The notes beneath the pieces were generated by a model. That model ran no database searches, was not told the DNA's origin, and was given only the letters and a program-made list of their open reading frames with translations. This document shows positions 51,769 to 63,100 of a stretch of DNA of 64,000 nucleotides, one piece after another. Position 1 is the first letter of the stretch; each line of letters opens with the position of its first letter. Made by a program: the position numbers and the translations under genes. Origin of the DNA: Phytoseiulus persimilis (Eukaryota > Arthropoda > Arachnida > Mesostigmata > Phytoseiidae); the NCBI GenBank assembly GCA_037576195.1, contig CM075103.1, positions 372,001 through 436,000 on the forward strand. Direction: 5' to 3'.

Positions 51769-52085
51769 GGAACCCGAGGATTCTCGGAGTTCAATCCCCA
51801 TACCCACGTCCAGATCAGACTCCGAAAATCGTCGCATGGAGGAACTTGAGGCCTTTAGGAATTCTATCCACATGGGAACGGCCAGAGTCGACTCAAAAAA
51901 TCGTCGCACGTAGGAACTCGAGGACTTTCGGCGTTCTATCCACACAGCCAACGCCAAGACGACTCCGAAGATCTTTGGATTGGGGAACCCGAGGACTCTT
52001 GGAGCTCCATTCACTCAGCCACGGCCAGAGTCCTCTCCGAAAATCTTCGGAATAAGGAGCTCGATGATTTTCGGAGTTTCAAAAG
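51769..52085. repeat. 72-bp tandem repeat, 4+ copies
   Basis: The motif G-G-A-A-C-C/T-C-G-A-G-G-A begins at 51,769, 51,841, 51,913, 51,984 and 52,056, giving a period of 72/72/71/72 bases. The copies are diverged. The array starts about 175 bp after the end of the Helitron-type element and differs in sequence from the 45-bp family. Confidence 0.85.
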
Positions 52086-52394
52086 CCGCGCTGCGCCGGC
52101 CATCTCAAATATGGCCGCCCCTCTTGCTGGAGTCATACGACCCGGCCACGGGAATTGGCCGGGTACCGATGTCTAAGCGGTCGTTGGCTTGTTTCTCGTG
52201 TTGAAGGTGCATTAGCTGAGGTTCTTCTCCGTGCGCTGTTGGGACGTTCAGCGAGTTTCTCCGTTGCAGAATTCACTTGCAGTATACATCTCTTCTGACG
52301 CCGAAGAGCGCGCGGCGTTTTGTTACGTTTGCTGCACCGTGCCATAGTTACATTCCTCGTTTATCAACTCAAGAAATGACCGCGATGCTTTGAT
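52086..52394. other. Short GC palindromes upstream of DTWD1
   Basis: Two palindromic blocks lie at about 52,097-52,115 (C-G-G-C-C-A-T...A-T-G-G-C-C-G) and 52,139-52,165 (C-C-C-G-G-C-C-A...T-G-G-C-C-G-G-G). They resemble, in style only, the GC-rich Helitron head. The rest probably holds the DTWD1 promoter and leader. Confidence 0.4.
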
Positions 52395-53317
52395 ATGAAG
52401 AGGAACCATCCATCGATAACCAGAAGCGCTCTGTATGAAAACTTGTCTCAACACGCCGGAACATTCCGGAACTTGAGCATCACCGATGCAAGCTCGGCTC
52501 TGGACGCCAAAGTTGAACGTGAAATGTGTGAGACTTGCGGACAATCCCGCAAGTGGTTCTGTTATTCCTGTAGACTGCCGCTCAATTCTCTTCGACACGT
52601 ATTTCCCAAGGTCGAGGTTAGGCTCGAACCGATGAGAAGATTCTCCATGATGCTGAGATCTAATTTTCGGCACTCGGTATCCGCTGTACTTTCTGTTCAC
52701 AGCTCCCGTTCCGGGTCGATATAATCAAACACCCTCGTGAGCCGGACGGAAAATCTACTGGAGTTCATGCGGCTGTCCTCAGTGACGATGTCAATATACA
52801 CACGTATCCCGACATACCAAACTATGACCCCCGCGGGGCTCTGCTCATCTTCCCCGATAACTCCACGTTCGCCTCTCACTGTGAGGGAAAATTAGGAGAT
52901 GGGAAATCCGCGTGCCGCCTGTGTGGTAACATGCACCAAACGTTCCCGTTCGACACTGTTGTGTTCATCGATTCTTCGTGGGCGCAAGCGAAGCGAATTT
53001 ATATGGACGATAGGGTCGCGGCGCTTCCTTTCAGGTAGTTACTGACAACATCAATGCCTTTCCCCGCAGATTCCCCCCGATTCGTTCGAATGAAGTCATT
53101 ATATTTTAGAGCGGGCCTGACTGGCCGGAAAAGCGTTTTTTGGCGCCCCACACGGAACCGGGAGCCGGAACACCTCGCCACTGTTGAAGCCATACACCAA
53201 GTGTGCTCAGAGTGGCTAAAATCACAGAGCTGTCAACAAGCGCACAAGGTCGACAATCTCCTCTTCTTGTTCAAATACATGCACAATAAAATCTCGACTC
53301 GGTACAGAGACATGTAA
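52395..53317 (+). CDS. DTWD1: DTW domain protein 1, tRNA acp3U-modifying enzyme
   Basis: DTWD1 transfers the aminocarboxypropyl group of S-adenosylmethionine to a uridine in the D-loop region of tRNAs (acp3U, position 20 in human). Three exons, 52,395-52,616, 52,703-53,034 and 53,110-53,317, join in frame to 253 residues; human DTWD1 is about 300. The N-terminal zinc site is C-E-T-C...C-Y-S-C (residues ~46-61). Exon 2 brings V-D-I-I-K-H-P, G-K-S-T-G-V-H-A, V-N-I-H-T-Y-P and the signature D-S-S-W, the family's D-x-x-W motif. Exon 3 carries R-K-S-V-F-W-R and the T-V-E-A-I-H motif. Introns are 86 and 75 bp; the second donor is G-T-A-G-T-T, which is weak. DTWD2 is less likely because of the zinc-site and H-T-Y-P wording. 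Confidence 0.9.
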
Positions 53318-54411
53318 CAGTGATCGAGAATACTAATTCAACGGCTCGTCGCGGCCGCAGATCCGCATGATTGGCAGGCAGGCCGATCGGATCCCTTCCC
53401 GCCTCAATGGCTTCCTCAACCTCAACGCCTCCGCAAGCTTGTAACGCTGAGATACATTCGTGTGCCGACTTACGAGCCTGGCGAGTTCTCTGGCTGGTTC
53501 CGTTCGCTGGGGAGACCTTCTTCGGAGCACGATACGAGACGACCCCGTGAGAGTCGGGAGCCACACCCGGTGTTGGTCACAAAATTGAATTACAAATCAT
53601 ATCGGCTCCGGCTCTGGGAACGCTACATAGGACTTCTAGCCCGGCTGAGGAGAGAGCTGCCTCGATCGCATGCGGAGTTCTCAAGAGCGTTTCCTTCCAA
53701 GGAATGAGTAACGGGCTAAATAGCCCGCCTGATTTGCTCACAGATCAGGTTAGAGGGACACAAATAAGCTGCTGGAGACACTTTGTGTGTGGGCGGAAGA
53801 GCTGTCAAGAATGGTTGCCTGAGACTCTCGCTGCTCCAACCATTGGACTTCAATCTCATTGACATTCATGTTGTTGTTACGTGTGAGTCCCGCTGTCGCA
53901 TCATCCGCTTCCCTCGGAAACTTCCACGGCTCAGAGGAGAATCCGCCTGACTTCGAACCGTTCTACGGATTATTCACGCGAGAGTGCGATCCGAGCCGAT
54001 AGCTTGAAGGGTTTGAGATCGGATTCGAAAACTGACATAAGTGCGCAAATGGTGTGCCGTCATTTGCGCATGTGTTGGATCTCGATAGCATCGAGTCGCC
54101 TGATCGAATCAGAACATTCACTCGTTCTTTGCACCCTGATGTCAGGGGAACGTTGGTGGGCGAACTTCCTGAATCAATGAAGAATCACGAGGGAGCCAGG
54201 AGTCAACCCCGGCTTCGATGAGAAATCCCAGATGACCTGTTACAAGAAAACGAGCTTGCATGTTTTTCACAAAGTAGCTTTCTTGAAGGAGAAAAACTCA
54301 TGCGAAATGAACCATATTTATTCTGAAAGGTCCTGACGGGAGATGCGAGATTTCGATATCGCGGTCGGGATCGAAGCACGTGAACCTCATAGGAAGGGAG
54401 CTTGTTCACTC
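53318..54411. other. No gene recognised between DTWD1 and TMEM14
   Basis: Open frames at 53,271-53,707 and a minus-strand one at 54,203-54,469 lack motifs; the latter overlaps the end of TMEM14 in another frame. The region should hold the 3' ends of the two convergent genes. Confidence 0.4.
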
Positions 54412-56068
54412 TCACATGAAGACTCTCCTGATGATGATCCGCGCTGCATTCGCTAAGCTTATCGTGCACGTTAAGCCGGCCGGCATGAATTTCCCCGAGT
54501 TAGCGTAGCGATAGCCCATGAGGATGCTCAAAACGCCAGATACGAAAAGTTGGATGTGGTACTTCGAGGGGTCCTCGCTCAGCTGTTTTGCGCCGTAAGC
54601 GGCAAGGAAACCGAATGTGAGACCTGAAACGGATGACCAGCTTGGATTTAGCGACATGTTTGATCCCGCATGGCAGCCACAGCTGGGCTTGGACTTCAAT
54701 CAAGTAGGCATCAGTGCCCAACGCGGGCTGTGCGACGCGGGGTTCGGGCGATTCAATGAGTCGAGCAAGCGGGAGAGCCGGAAGCGAAACTCCCGGCGGA
54801 AATGACCGAGTCTCTGAGATGTTGGTGAAATGAATTGACGCACTAGTCCGCTGAGCGTGCTTCGATATTCGCCCTTCGATGTCGTCGCTTCGTGACCGCT
54901 CTCCGCACGAGGAGGACTTTCGCTTGAAAAGTTCGCGCACGAACGCAACTGCACGGAGTCGGACTCTCATAAGAACAGTCCTCGAGGTATTCGATCGGAA
55001 CAAACCCATTTGCCCGTTCTCATGCCTGCCATTTGAGGCGAACACATCTCACCGTGCACGGCTGCGCACTCGATAATATTTCCGCTTGCATGCTGGGCAA
55101 CTTCGGAGAGCAGGGAGTCGCCAGCCTGAGAGACTTTCTCAATGAAGTCTCCCCAGATGGAGGAATGACCCCAAGCGATTGGAAATGAGGGGGAGCCACC
55201 CTCGTCAACGAGAATTCTCTCAAGGGGAGGCATATTGACGCCTTCAGGCCAATACCTATCGCCGCAACCCAGTAACGACCGTTTGCAAGGATCTCTGCAG
55301 CGAGGATGCAGATAGAGATAGGATGTAGAGTAGATAGAGAACGAATATGGAGGGGGGGGGGGGGGGGGGGCGGTTCCTGAAATGTGCCAGGTTTGCTTTC
55401 ACTGAGGATCTGGTGCTCATGGCCAGGAACAGCGCTGAGAGACACGCTAAAAGCTCGAAACAGGCTGACAAAACCCTCTGCAAGGGTCGAAGAGCTCGAA
55501 CACATGCTCAGTTGCGACTTCTGACACCCTGCGAATTGGACACGATCAGACGGGAAGAGTGACCGACATCTATAATGGTCAGCTGACCGAAAAGATGAAA
55601 GCTTCTTGATGACGGTAGTCGGGAGCCAGTAGTCGCGAGAGCCTGAGCTCTCCAAATGAGGGGGTTTGACTCCCGTTTTTGGTCCCAGAACCATTATGCG
55701 ATAGATGTGTAATCCACTCGGGAACACCAGGACATGTGATGTTCCAATGTAATGACGCACACTACGCGACCTATGCGCTACTAATCAGGCTGGCACCGAT
55801 TGAGGAGATGAATAGATCTGCCATGGAAGCAATAAAAGGACTCCTAGAAAGCTGGGAGCGTTGAAACATAAGATCCGCTGAGCTTGGTCGTGCATAGGAG
55901 CTTCATTCGTATATCCACCACACAATCAGGTCCATAGAACCATGAGGACGGAACCGAAGAGAGGGAGAACTCACCAGCGCTCAAAGACATCACACTCCCG
56001 GCTTTGACGTAACCAATCAAGCCACCGAGGCTAACTACCGCCGCGTATGCGTAACCGAGAACGTCCAT
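54412..56068 (-). CDS. TMEM14 family small membrane protein
   Basis: TMEM14 proteins are small multi-pass membrane proteins; TMEM14C acts in mitochondrial porphyrin transport for haem synthesis. Two minus-strand exons, 56,068-55,975 and 54,623-54,412, are split within the Gly codon after S-L-S-A and give 101 residues. Family marks are G-G-L-I-G-Y-V-K-A-G-S-V (residues ~15-26), the F-G-F-L-A-A-Y-G-A helix, L-M-G-Y-R-Y and S-G-K-F-M-P-A-G-L, followed by a last hydrophobic segment. The intron (1,351 bp) holds a LINE tail in the opposite orientation and a run of 19 G. Intact. I cannot tell TMEM14C from other members on sequence alone. Confidence 0.92.
55352..55370. repeat. G19 homopolymer
   Basis: Nineteen consecutive G on the plus strand inside the TMEM14 intron (C run in the transcript). 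It could form a quadruplex and is a likely place for assembly or length error. Confidence 0.9.
55679..55864 (+). pseudogene. LINE C-terminal fragment in the TMEM14 intron
   Basis: The frame reads L-C-D-R-C-V-I-H-S-G-T-P-G-H-V-M-F-Q-C, a C-x2-C...H-x4-C knuckle found near the C-terminus of many I/R1/Jockey-type LINE proteins. After that come L-L-E-S-W-E-R and a stop at 55,864. Only the last ~60 codons are recognisable, as in a 5'-truncated copy. It lies antisense to TMEM14 within its intron. Clade uncertain. Confidence 0.6.
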
Positions 56069-57056
56069 GACCTGTGAAAGTTTCGCTTCGATTCAGCTAT
56101 TTACCAAAAAAGAACCACGTCGAGCTGCCATGATGATTCTTGGATGACAAGCATGTGAATTTGTACGCCGAGTATCCAGCCTATCATCGTCTTCCGATCT
56201 TTTCTCGTCAGTCTTCACTCGCGTGAGCGCGAGATCAGTTCGAAAGCGAGCAATACATCTGGAAGGACACATACCTATCGGGGAGGATAAAGAGTTGAGA
56301 CGATCTTCGAGGAGGAGATGCGGAATCGTGTTGTTTCTCGGAGAATAGAATCGTACGCGTGCCTGGTGATAGACAGACGGCTGATAGGATGACAGCTGAC
56401 GGGCGCAGACGACCACTCGTGCTTCGGAGCGGATCGGAAGATTTTCGTGAAGTAAGGAGCTCTGTGTTTCCGGGTCTGAGGAGGGAACTCGATGCCACTG
56501 GCAGAAGTTGCGTGTTGTGGCTCGTTTGCTAATGGGAAATCTCACTGATATATTCGGTATCGGGCCGATTGTACCTTGGCTAGACGCGGCCGCATAACAG
56601 AATGAATGAATTTCGCTTCCTCAGGCGCCAAACACGATACATCGAAACGTTGAGATGATTGGGGACTCATTGAGGGGTTCGGAATCGAGACCGTTACGCT
56701 TGCAAGTTCCGGAGCTGATTCGCTAAGAGCTCTCACAAGCTAACACGTGACCCTACTTATTGAGTGCGGAGGCAGCGAAACGGGCTGTCGAGACAACTGT
56801 CATCTCGGTAGGGTCCACTGACTGAGCTGAAGGTGTGAAGATCTCGGATTAGCCTCCCCACCAAATCCTTTGGCTGAGTGTTGTACGCACTCAAAACTCC
56901 GATCCCGATGAAACTCCTCGCGGCTCACTGACGCAACACTTGTGCTCACGAATACCTTACCAGGGTCGGTCAAAATAATCCGGGTGTTTTCGAAAACACG
57001 GTAGTTGAGCTATTCCCAACGCGTTCCCGCCAAGGGCATGCTTCGTCCCTCAGACC
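56069..57056. other. No gene recognised (upstream flank of TMEM14)
   Basis: Minus-strand frames at 56,093-56,736 have no domain. The TMEM14 promoter must lie here; no TATA element is evident. Confidence 0.4.
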
Positions 57057-57819
57057 CAGTGGCGTAGCAAGGATTCTCCCTGGGGAGGGGCTGAACTTTT
57101 TTTCCGTCCACCTAACCCCCACGAAATCTTTGAACCTAAAACTATCTTCGGCTTATCGGAACATGTTGTAAGTTTTTTCTGAAGCAGTTTGCATTGTACT
57201 GATCAACAGTTTAGACTCAAGTTAAGGAATATCGGCGCAGCTTGGAGAATGTCTTCGGCTGTCTCTGGAGTGTCCCTCGTTGGTTTTGCTGCATGTCCAT
57301 TGATATGAAATTTGAGTGCTTCATCGAGCTTGTAAGGCGCTCGTGGTTTTCACTTCAGCTCCACGAAATCCACGTTGAATGTTACCTTCGGATGCTTCTG
57401 GAGCCCTCCTCGTGGACTGCGTATCATCTCCTCGAATCTGACTCTGAACTGCTTCGTGCCTAGTGGATGGTCCTCTATGCGCTTGTAGACACTCGACGAC
57501 GGTCTTGTGGATTCTTGGAGACGGTTTCGCAGACACACGTATACGTCAAATCACCCCCCTGGACCCAGAAGAGTACAGTCAGATAAATCTTGGAATCACT
57601 CCCATAGACTCCGAAGAGTACGGTCAGATCGACCCCATTTTCAACGCTATAGACTCCAAAAAGTATGATAATCTTGCACGATGTAGCATCGTTTCGTCGA
57701 CCACGGAATCACCTCCATCTACCCTGGAAAGTATGGACGGATCGACCCCGGAGTCAATTCCATAGACTCGGGAACGTTTGATCAGATCGCTTGCTCAGCC
57801 CTCCCTGGCTACGCCACTG
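57057..57819. mobile_element. Non-autonomous hAT-type element, 763 bp, clear 8-bp duplication
   Basis: The ends are C-A-G-T-G-G-C-G-T-A-G-C at the left and G-C-T-A-C-G-C-C-A-C-T-G at the right, a 12-bp inverted pair. Flanking 8-mers are C-T-C-A-G-A-C-C (57,049-57,056) and C-T-C-A-A-A-C-C (57,820-57,827), with one mismatch. No transposase is encoded. The right part (about 57,560-57,770) contains at least three units of the 45-bp repeat family in register. A different family from the 211-bp MITE at 43,832, although both share C-A-G-T-G-G-C-G. Confidence 0.85.
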
Positions 57820-59944
57820 CTCAAACCCGACATCGAAATTCTTCGTGAGTACTTGAGATAGGCCTGCCACATGCCAGCGTGCCCTCCTGGATCGGGTTAT
57901 CAAGACGATTCTCGTGGAGAAGAGAATGACGCCGACCGCACTCGCGGTGCGGCATGTCAACTTCAAGTTCCCAATGAGTGCCACCACTGTAAGCTCCTTC
58001 TATTTATCCATTGGGGTTTATGACCATTATTATCATTGTTCAGGAAAGATGTGCCCACAACGGTATACCGCGCTGGGCAGGGAGACAGGCCCAAAAGACT
58101 GTTGACGTCACAGGTCACCTCGTGTGAGCACGCATCTCACGATGGTGTGCATTTGAGGTGCCCGGTGCGGCCAGCACAGTTGCAACAGAAAGCGTTTAAG
58201 CCGCAGACGGAGTAGGGGCTATCCATTCCCGCCCTTCAGGCCACGCTTCTCTCTTTCGAGCCTTTGCTCGGAAATCCTGTCTGGTTTCTTGGAGCTAGGA
58301 AGCCGGTGTGGAGTCGACACCCGATCCATCTTTTCCGTAAATAGCACGCAACAATCCTCCCCGTGGAGGTCCAGATTTCTTCTTCAACGGCAGTCACATC
58401 GGTTGACTTCGGTGAAGTAACCGTTATATTCCCATTCATGAAGTCAGACTTCCCCGGGTCTCCTCGCTATACCGCTAATCTGAGCCATGGAGGGCTCCCA
58501 AGCTTTGGTGCATTGAGCTCACCCCGCTTCTCTGGGACCTTGGTCTGACGAGAGTCAGACGAAGTTTCTGAATAGATATCAGAGGATAACTCCTGTGCAT
58601 GGGCTCCTTTCTCCAGGAGCAGGATTATTATCTCCGAGCCCAAATGGTCATCCCTTTCGGATTATAGTCGGAGAAGAATTTCCTTCAAAGACCTCGAGGG
58701 AGTGACTCCTCGATCTACAGCAAAGCTAAGAACGCTTATGAGGCTGGATCTGTCCCCTGCGCTATTTGCCGAGCAAAGAAAGTCGGGTCGACACTACCAG
58801 CACTGACCATCGGCCTCATACTGAGCGCAGAGGATTGCACAGTCGACCCTGACAGAGCCATGGCGATAAATGGACACCGAATTTGAATTTGAAACCATGA
58901 ATTTCCCAATCATCTATTCTGAAATGAAGCAATCCATGAGTGTGATCAACCCTTTGGGCAACCAATGCGAGAATCAGGCGCCCAGATCATGGCTCATTGG
59001 ATCTGATTCTCGTTTCTACAAATCAACTCCTCAACTCAGGCGTGAGCATGCTCAGCGGATTCTTGTTTGTTGCGTGTCCATGCTTCGAGAAATCGCTTTG
59101 TCAAGTCCACCAATTCATTATTCAGCTCATTGCTAAGGCGGAGGCGAGCAGAAAGGTCTTCACTTGAGTCGTAGAATTCATCGCATCCGTGGATCACACA
59201 GGTCATTGTTTCGGTGTGAACTCCACATCAATCCCAGGGTGTGTCTGAGGCAGCTAGGAAGGAAGCATCATAACATCTCGTTGGGAAGGTCCAAGCCAGG
59301 GCGAGCGAAGAGGGTCGTCTACTGTCTTCATATATGTGGGTGGTTGTGGACCTCGACTCTCTTCAAGCTCGATACAGATCGGGAGTGGATCTTGTCTTCC
59401 CAAGTTTTATCCTGTATGGTCTGAATGAAACTGAAAAGTATTTGTTCGCTACCTACAATCCGGGTGTACTCAAAGCCCACCGCGTTGGATAGCTCTGGGC
59501 TCCCTCCAGCTCGTTCGTCGTGTATGCTGTGTTCCGCTTCAAGTGGTGATTCAACGAGACCCCCGTGCACCAGTAAAAGAAACCTATCAACGATTGATGG
59601 TCTCTTTAGATACTTGTCAGTTAACATCAGGCTAAACTATATCGGAACTTGGCTTTTCGCTCCTATCTCGAGCCGAGATGGAGAGAAATCGGAGAAACAA
59701 AGTACGATTCGGAAAAGTGCGGCTTCCGGCTCTCTTTCAGTCTGCCAGTAAACGAAAATGTGTTTTCAGCTACGAAGGATTCTGGTAGAATTCTCTCTCG
59801 GGCTGTCTCGAGCCTTCTTTTGTGAACCGTGGCTGGGAATGGGGGAATTATAGCTGGACCGAAAAATCAACTCATTCGAAATCAAATTCTCGTGATGCGT
59901 GCAGCGGGCGCTGCCAACGAGTTAGGAAGAGGGCTGAGCACCTT
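57820..59944. other. No gene recognised between hAT element and gypsy LTR
   Basis: A possible short two-piece coding region at 57,850-58,130 is discussed under rejected items. Frames at 58,363-58,548, 58,870-59,136 and 59,425-59,751 show no motif. Confidence 0.35.
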
Positions 59945-60086
59945 TGTCGTGTTCTGTGGTGGACTACAACGAAGCGTCCGTTGTGAACTATATAAGGCGA
60001 TCTAAATCAAATAAAACACTCCTCATTCTCCAACCTCGTTATCCCTCCGAGGCGTGCAGTCAGTATCGTTCCCCCGAGACACAACA
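59945..60086 (+). repeat. Probable 5' LTR (start uncertain)
   Basis: The LTR end is well placed: A-C-A-A-C-A at 60,081-60,086 lies directly before the primer site. The start is one of several TG positions (59,945, 59,950 or 59,955). A TATA box (T-A-T-A-T-A-A-G) is at 59,989-59,996 and a poly-A signal (A-A-T-A-A-A) at 60,010-60,015. The LTR would be ~130-140 bp, short for the group. The 3' LTR is outside the window, so the borders cannot be confirmed. Confidence 0.6.
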
Positions 60087-60087
60087 T

Positions 60088-60100
60088 TGGCGCAGTCGAC
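60088..60100 (+). other. Primer binding site (probably tRNA-Ser)
   Basis: T-G-G-C-G-C-A-G-T-C-G-A-C two bases after the LTR end begins with TGG, the complement of a tRNA CCA end. The wording resembles the serine-tRNA primer site of fly 17.6/297 elements. The tRNA identity is inferred. Confidence 0.65.
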
Positions 60101-60116
60101 AATTTCGGACAGAACC

Positions 60117-63100
60117 ATGGGGGACGATGACAAGGGAGAGCAAAGTATCGAACAAATCCTCAAGGATGTGGCCAACGCAATCAAGTTCCTGACTGACAAC
60201 CGTGTAAAAGAGGAGAAGGAATCATCAGTGGCATCGTCAGCCATGCAAAACGCTTCAATCCTTCTCGGCTCGTTCCTGTACAAGCCCGACGAAGACTTGA
60301 CCTTCAAGAACTGGTTTGTGCGGAACAAGGCGATTCTCGAGGAGTCCACTCCGGTCGAGAAGTTACGAGTCCAACTGATCTTGAAAGCACTCGGGCCAAA
60401 CGAGTATGGAAGGCTCCAGAGTCGTATGTCGCCAGACACTCCGGAATCAAGAGGATACGATGAAATCATCGAGATTCTGGAGAAAACCTTCGGTCCCACG
60501 AAATCGATCTTTCGTCGGCGGCATGACATTCTCAGTCAGAGTGCGCCGCTGTCCGCACTCACGAATCCACAAGAAATTGCGGATTGGGCAAATCTCAAAG
60601 GGGATCAATTCGAGTGGAAGTCTCTGACCAGCGAACAGTTCAAAATCTATTTGGCAATCAATTACGCCTCCGGTCCAGCGTTCAAGAACCTCCGGAACGT
60701 GATGCTCAAAGCAGTCGATGATAAGCCCAAACTTACTATCACTGGTCTTCGGGAGATTCTGACCAACTACGCCACTCGAACTCAAGACTCAGCCATCGAT
60801 TCAACCGGTGTCGGCGCAGACTCATGCCATGTGAACTCCATGCAGCACAATCGGGGTTCTTCATCAAAGGGCAACCCGAGTTCACTCAACAAGCGCCAGG
60901 TTCCGAGCAAGAGGCAGTCCGTAGGTCGGACGGATTTCAGACAACCCGGTGCTTGCGCTAGCTGTGGCGGCTCTCACGAGCGCCGCACGTGCCGCTTCTT
61001 CCAAGCGACTTGCAAATTCTGTCAGAAGCAGGGGCACATTCAGAAAGTCTGCCGCTCATATATGAGACAATCTGGAGAAAGATTGAACGTTATGGATGTC
61101 TCCTGTTCGAATGTGAGAACTTCTTCCGCGTCTCGCAAGCGCGCTTTCGCAACTGTGTCGGTGAACGGCGTAGCAGTGAGCTTCCGTGCTGATACTGGCG
61201 CTGATCTGACCACCATAGGCAAAACCGTCTGGGCGCGTCTTGGGTCTCCCCGACTTCTTCAGATGGACACTGCGTGCACCGCAGTCAACGGTGAAGCTCT
61301 GAAAGTCTTCGGCTACTTTATGGCGGACATCGCTTCAATGTCGAACCCAGGTGTGTGCTTCCGCGAGAAGGTTATCGTTCTCTGCAATCAGGAAGTGGCT
61401 CTGCTTGGATGTCGTCCAATCTTCAGTCTTGGACTTCTCGTTCCTGGTCCGGGCATCGAATTTTTCTCGCTGTTCGAAGCCTCTAGCACAGCGGAAGCAT
61501 GGGGTGAACGTTACCCCGATGTCTTCAAAGAGGGCTTAGGTCGTTGCTCGAAGATCCAGGTCAAGTTAGAGCTCAAGGAACAGTCTTCCCCGGTTCATCG
61601 TCGCGCTCGACCACTCGCAGAACCATTCCGGGATGCGGTCAACATGGAGTTGGATCGGCTGCTCGGGAATGGAGTTCTCTCTCCGGTGGAGTCTTCTGCT
61701 TGGGCTTGCCCGATCGTCGTGGCCCGGAAGGCGAACGGCAAAATCAGAGTCTGTGCTGACTATTCCACAGGTCTGAACGATGCTTTGCAGGATGTCTCGC
61801 ACCCGATCCCGAATATGGAAGAAATCATGACCAAGTTCTCTGGTAACAAGGTTTTCACGCAATTGGATCTTTCCGATGCGTACCTGCAGCTGGAATTAGA
61901 TTCTGCTAGCCGCCCACTCACGACAATCAACACCCACGGGGGTCTTTTTCAATACAATCGTCTCGTCTTCGGTCTCAAAACGGCTCCAGCAATTTTTCAG
62001 AGCGCAATGGATCAAGCCCTGGCCGGTCTCGACGGCACTCTCGTCTATCTCGACGATATTCTCGTCATGGGTTCTGTTCAGTCTGAACATGACGAACGGT
62101 TGAACCACGTATTGGCACGTTTGCAGGCGTGGGGGTTCCGTTTGGGGCTCCAGAAATGCCTCTTCAACTCGCGAGAGGTGAAGTATCTTGGAGTAATTGT
62201 TAACGAACAAGGTATCCGGGCGGACCCACAAAAAGTCGCGGCAATCAAGAATTTGCGTCGCCCTTCGAACGTCTCGGAAGTTCGCTCGCTTTTGGGACTC
62301 ATCAATTACTACGGTGAATTCGTCTGTCAACTACATCGCTTTAAACGTCAGTTCGAGGCCCTCCTGGTCAAATCTTCCCTTTTCAAGTGGACACCAGTGC
62401 ACGAACAAGCCCTAGAAGACGTCAAGTCGATTCTCTCAGGTCCGCTGGCACTTGCCCACTTCGACCCCAGGCAGCAGCTCATAATCGCAGCAGATGCTTG
62501 CGATACAGGCATGGGAGGCGTACTCCTCCAGCGCTATCCAGATGGGACTGAAAAAGCGGTGTTTCACGTTTCGAAGTCCCTCAGTCCGGCTCAAAGGAAC
62601 TACAGTCAGGTAGAAAAAGAGGCTTTGGCGCTGGTTTTCACGGTCGAACGCCTGAGAAGGTTCGTTTGGGGTCGACGATTCACTCTGCAAACTGATCATC
62701 GCCCACTACTGGCGCTTTTTAACACGTCTCAGACGAAAGGTCTCAACGAACGGACGGCAGCAAGGTTACGCCGGTGGGCGCTGCGTCCAATCGGCTTCGA
62801 CTTCAACATCGAGTACGTCCGAACATCCGACTTTGGACAGGCAGACGCTCTTTCGAGGCTCATTCAGGACACAGGGCAGGACGCTGTTTCGGACATGGAT
62901 GAGGTTATTGCAGCATTGCAGGTGGTCGAAGACGACATCGAAAGCATGGTAGAAGCAAGCCGAAAGATCACCGCTATCGGAGCGGACATACGTGATGCTA
63001 CGGCTCGAGATCCAGTGTTGAAGCAGGTGCTTCATCGTCTCTCTCATGGCTGGGGAAAGGCCGATTTCAAGGATCAGGCCTTGCGTTGTTTCGCTCAACA

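Noticed and set aside
57850-58130. Possible two-exon gene with a 54-bp intron (donor G-T-A-A-G-C, acceptor T-T-G-T-T-C-A-G)
   Set aside because: The joined peptide matches nothing I know, several frames are possible, and the intron is shorter than any other in the window. It could equally be a worn gag fragment.
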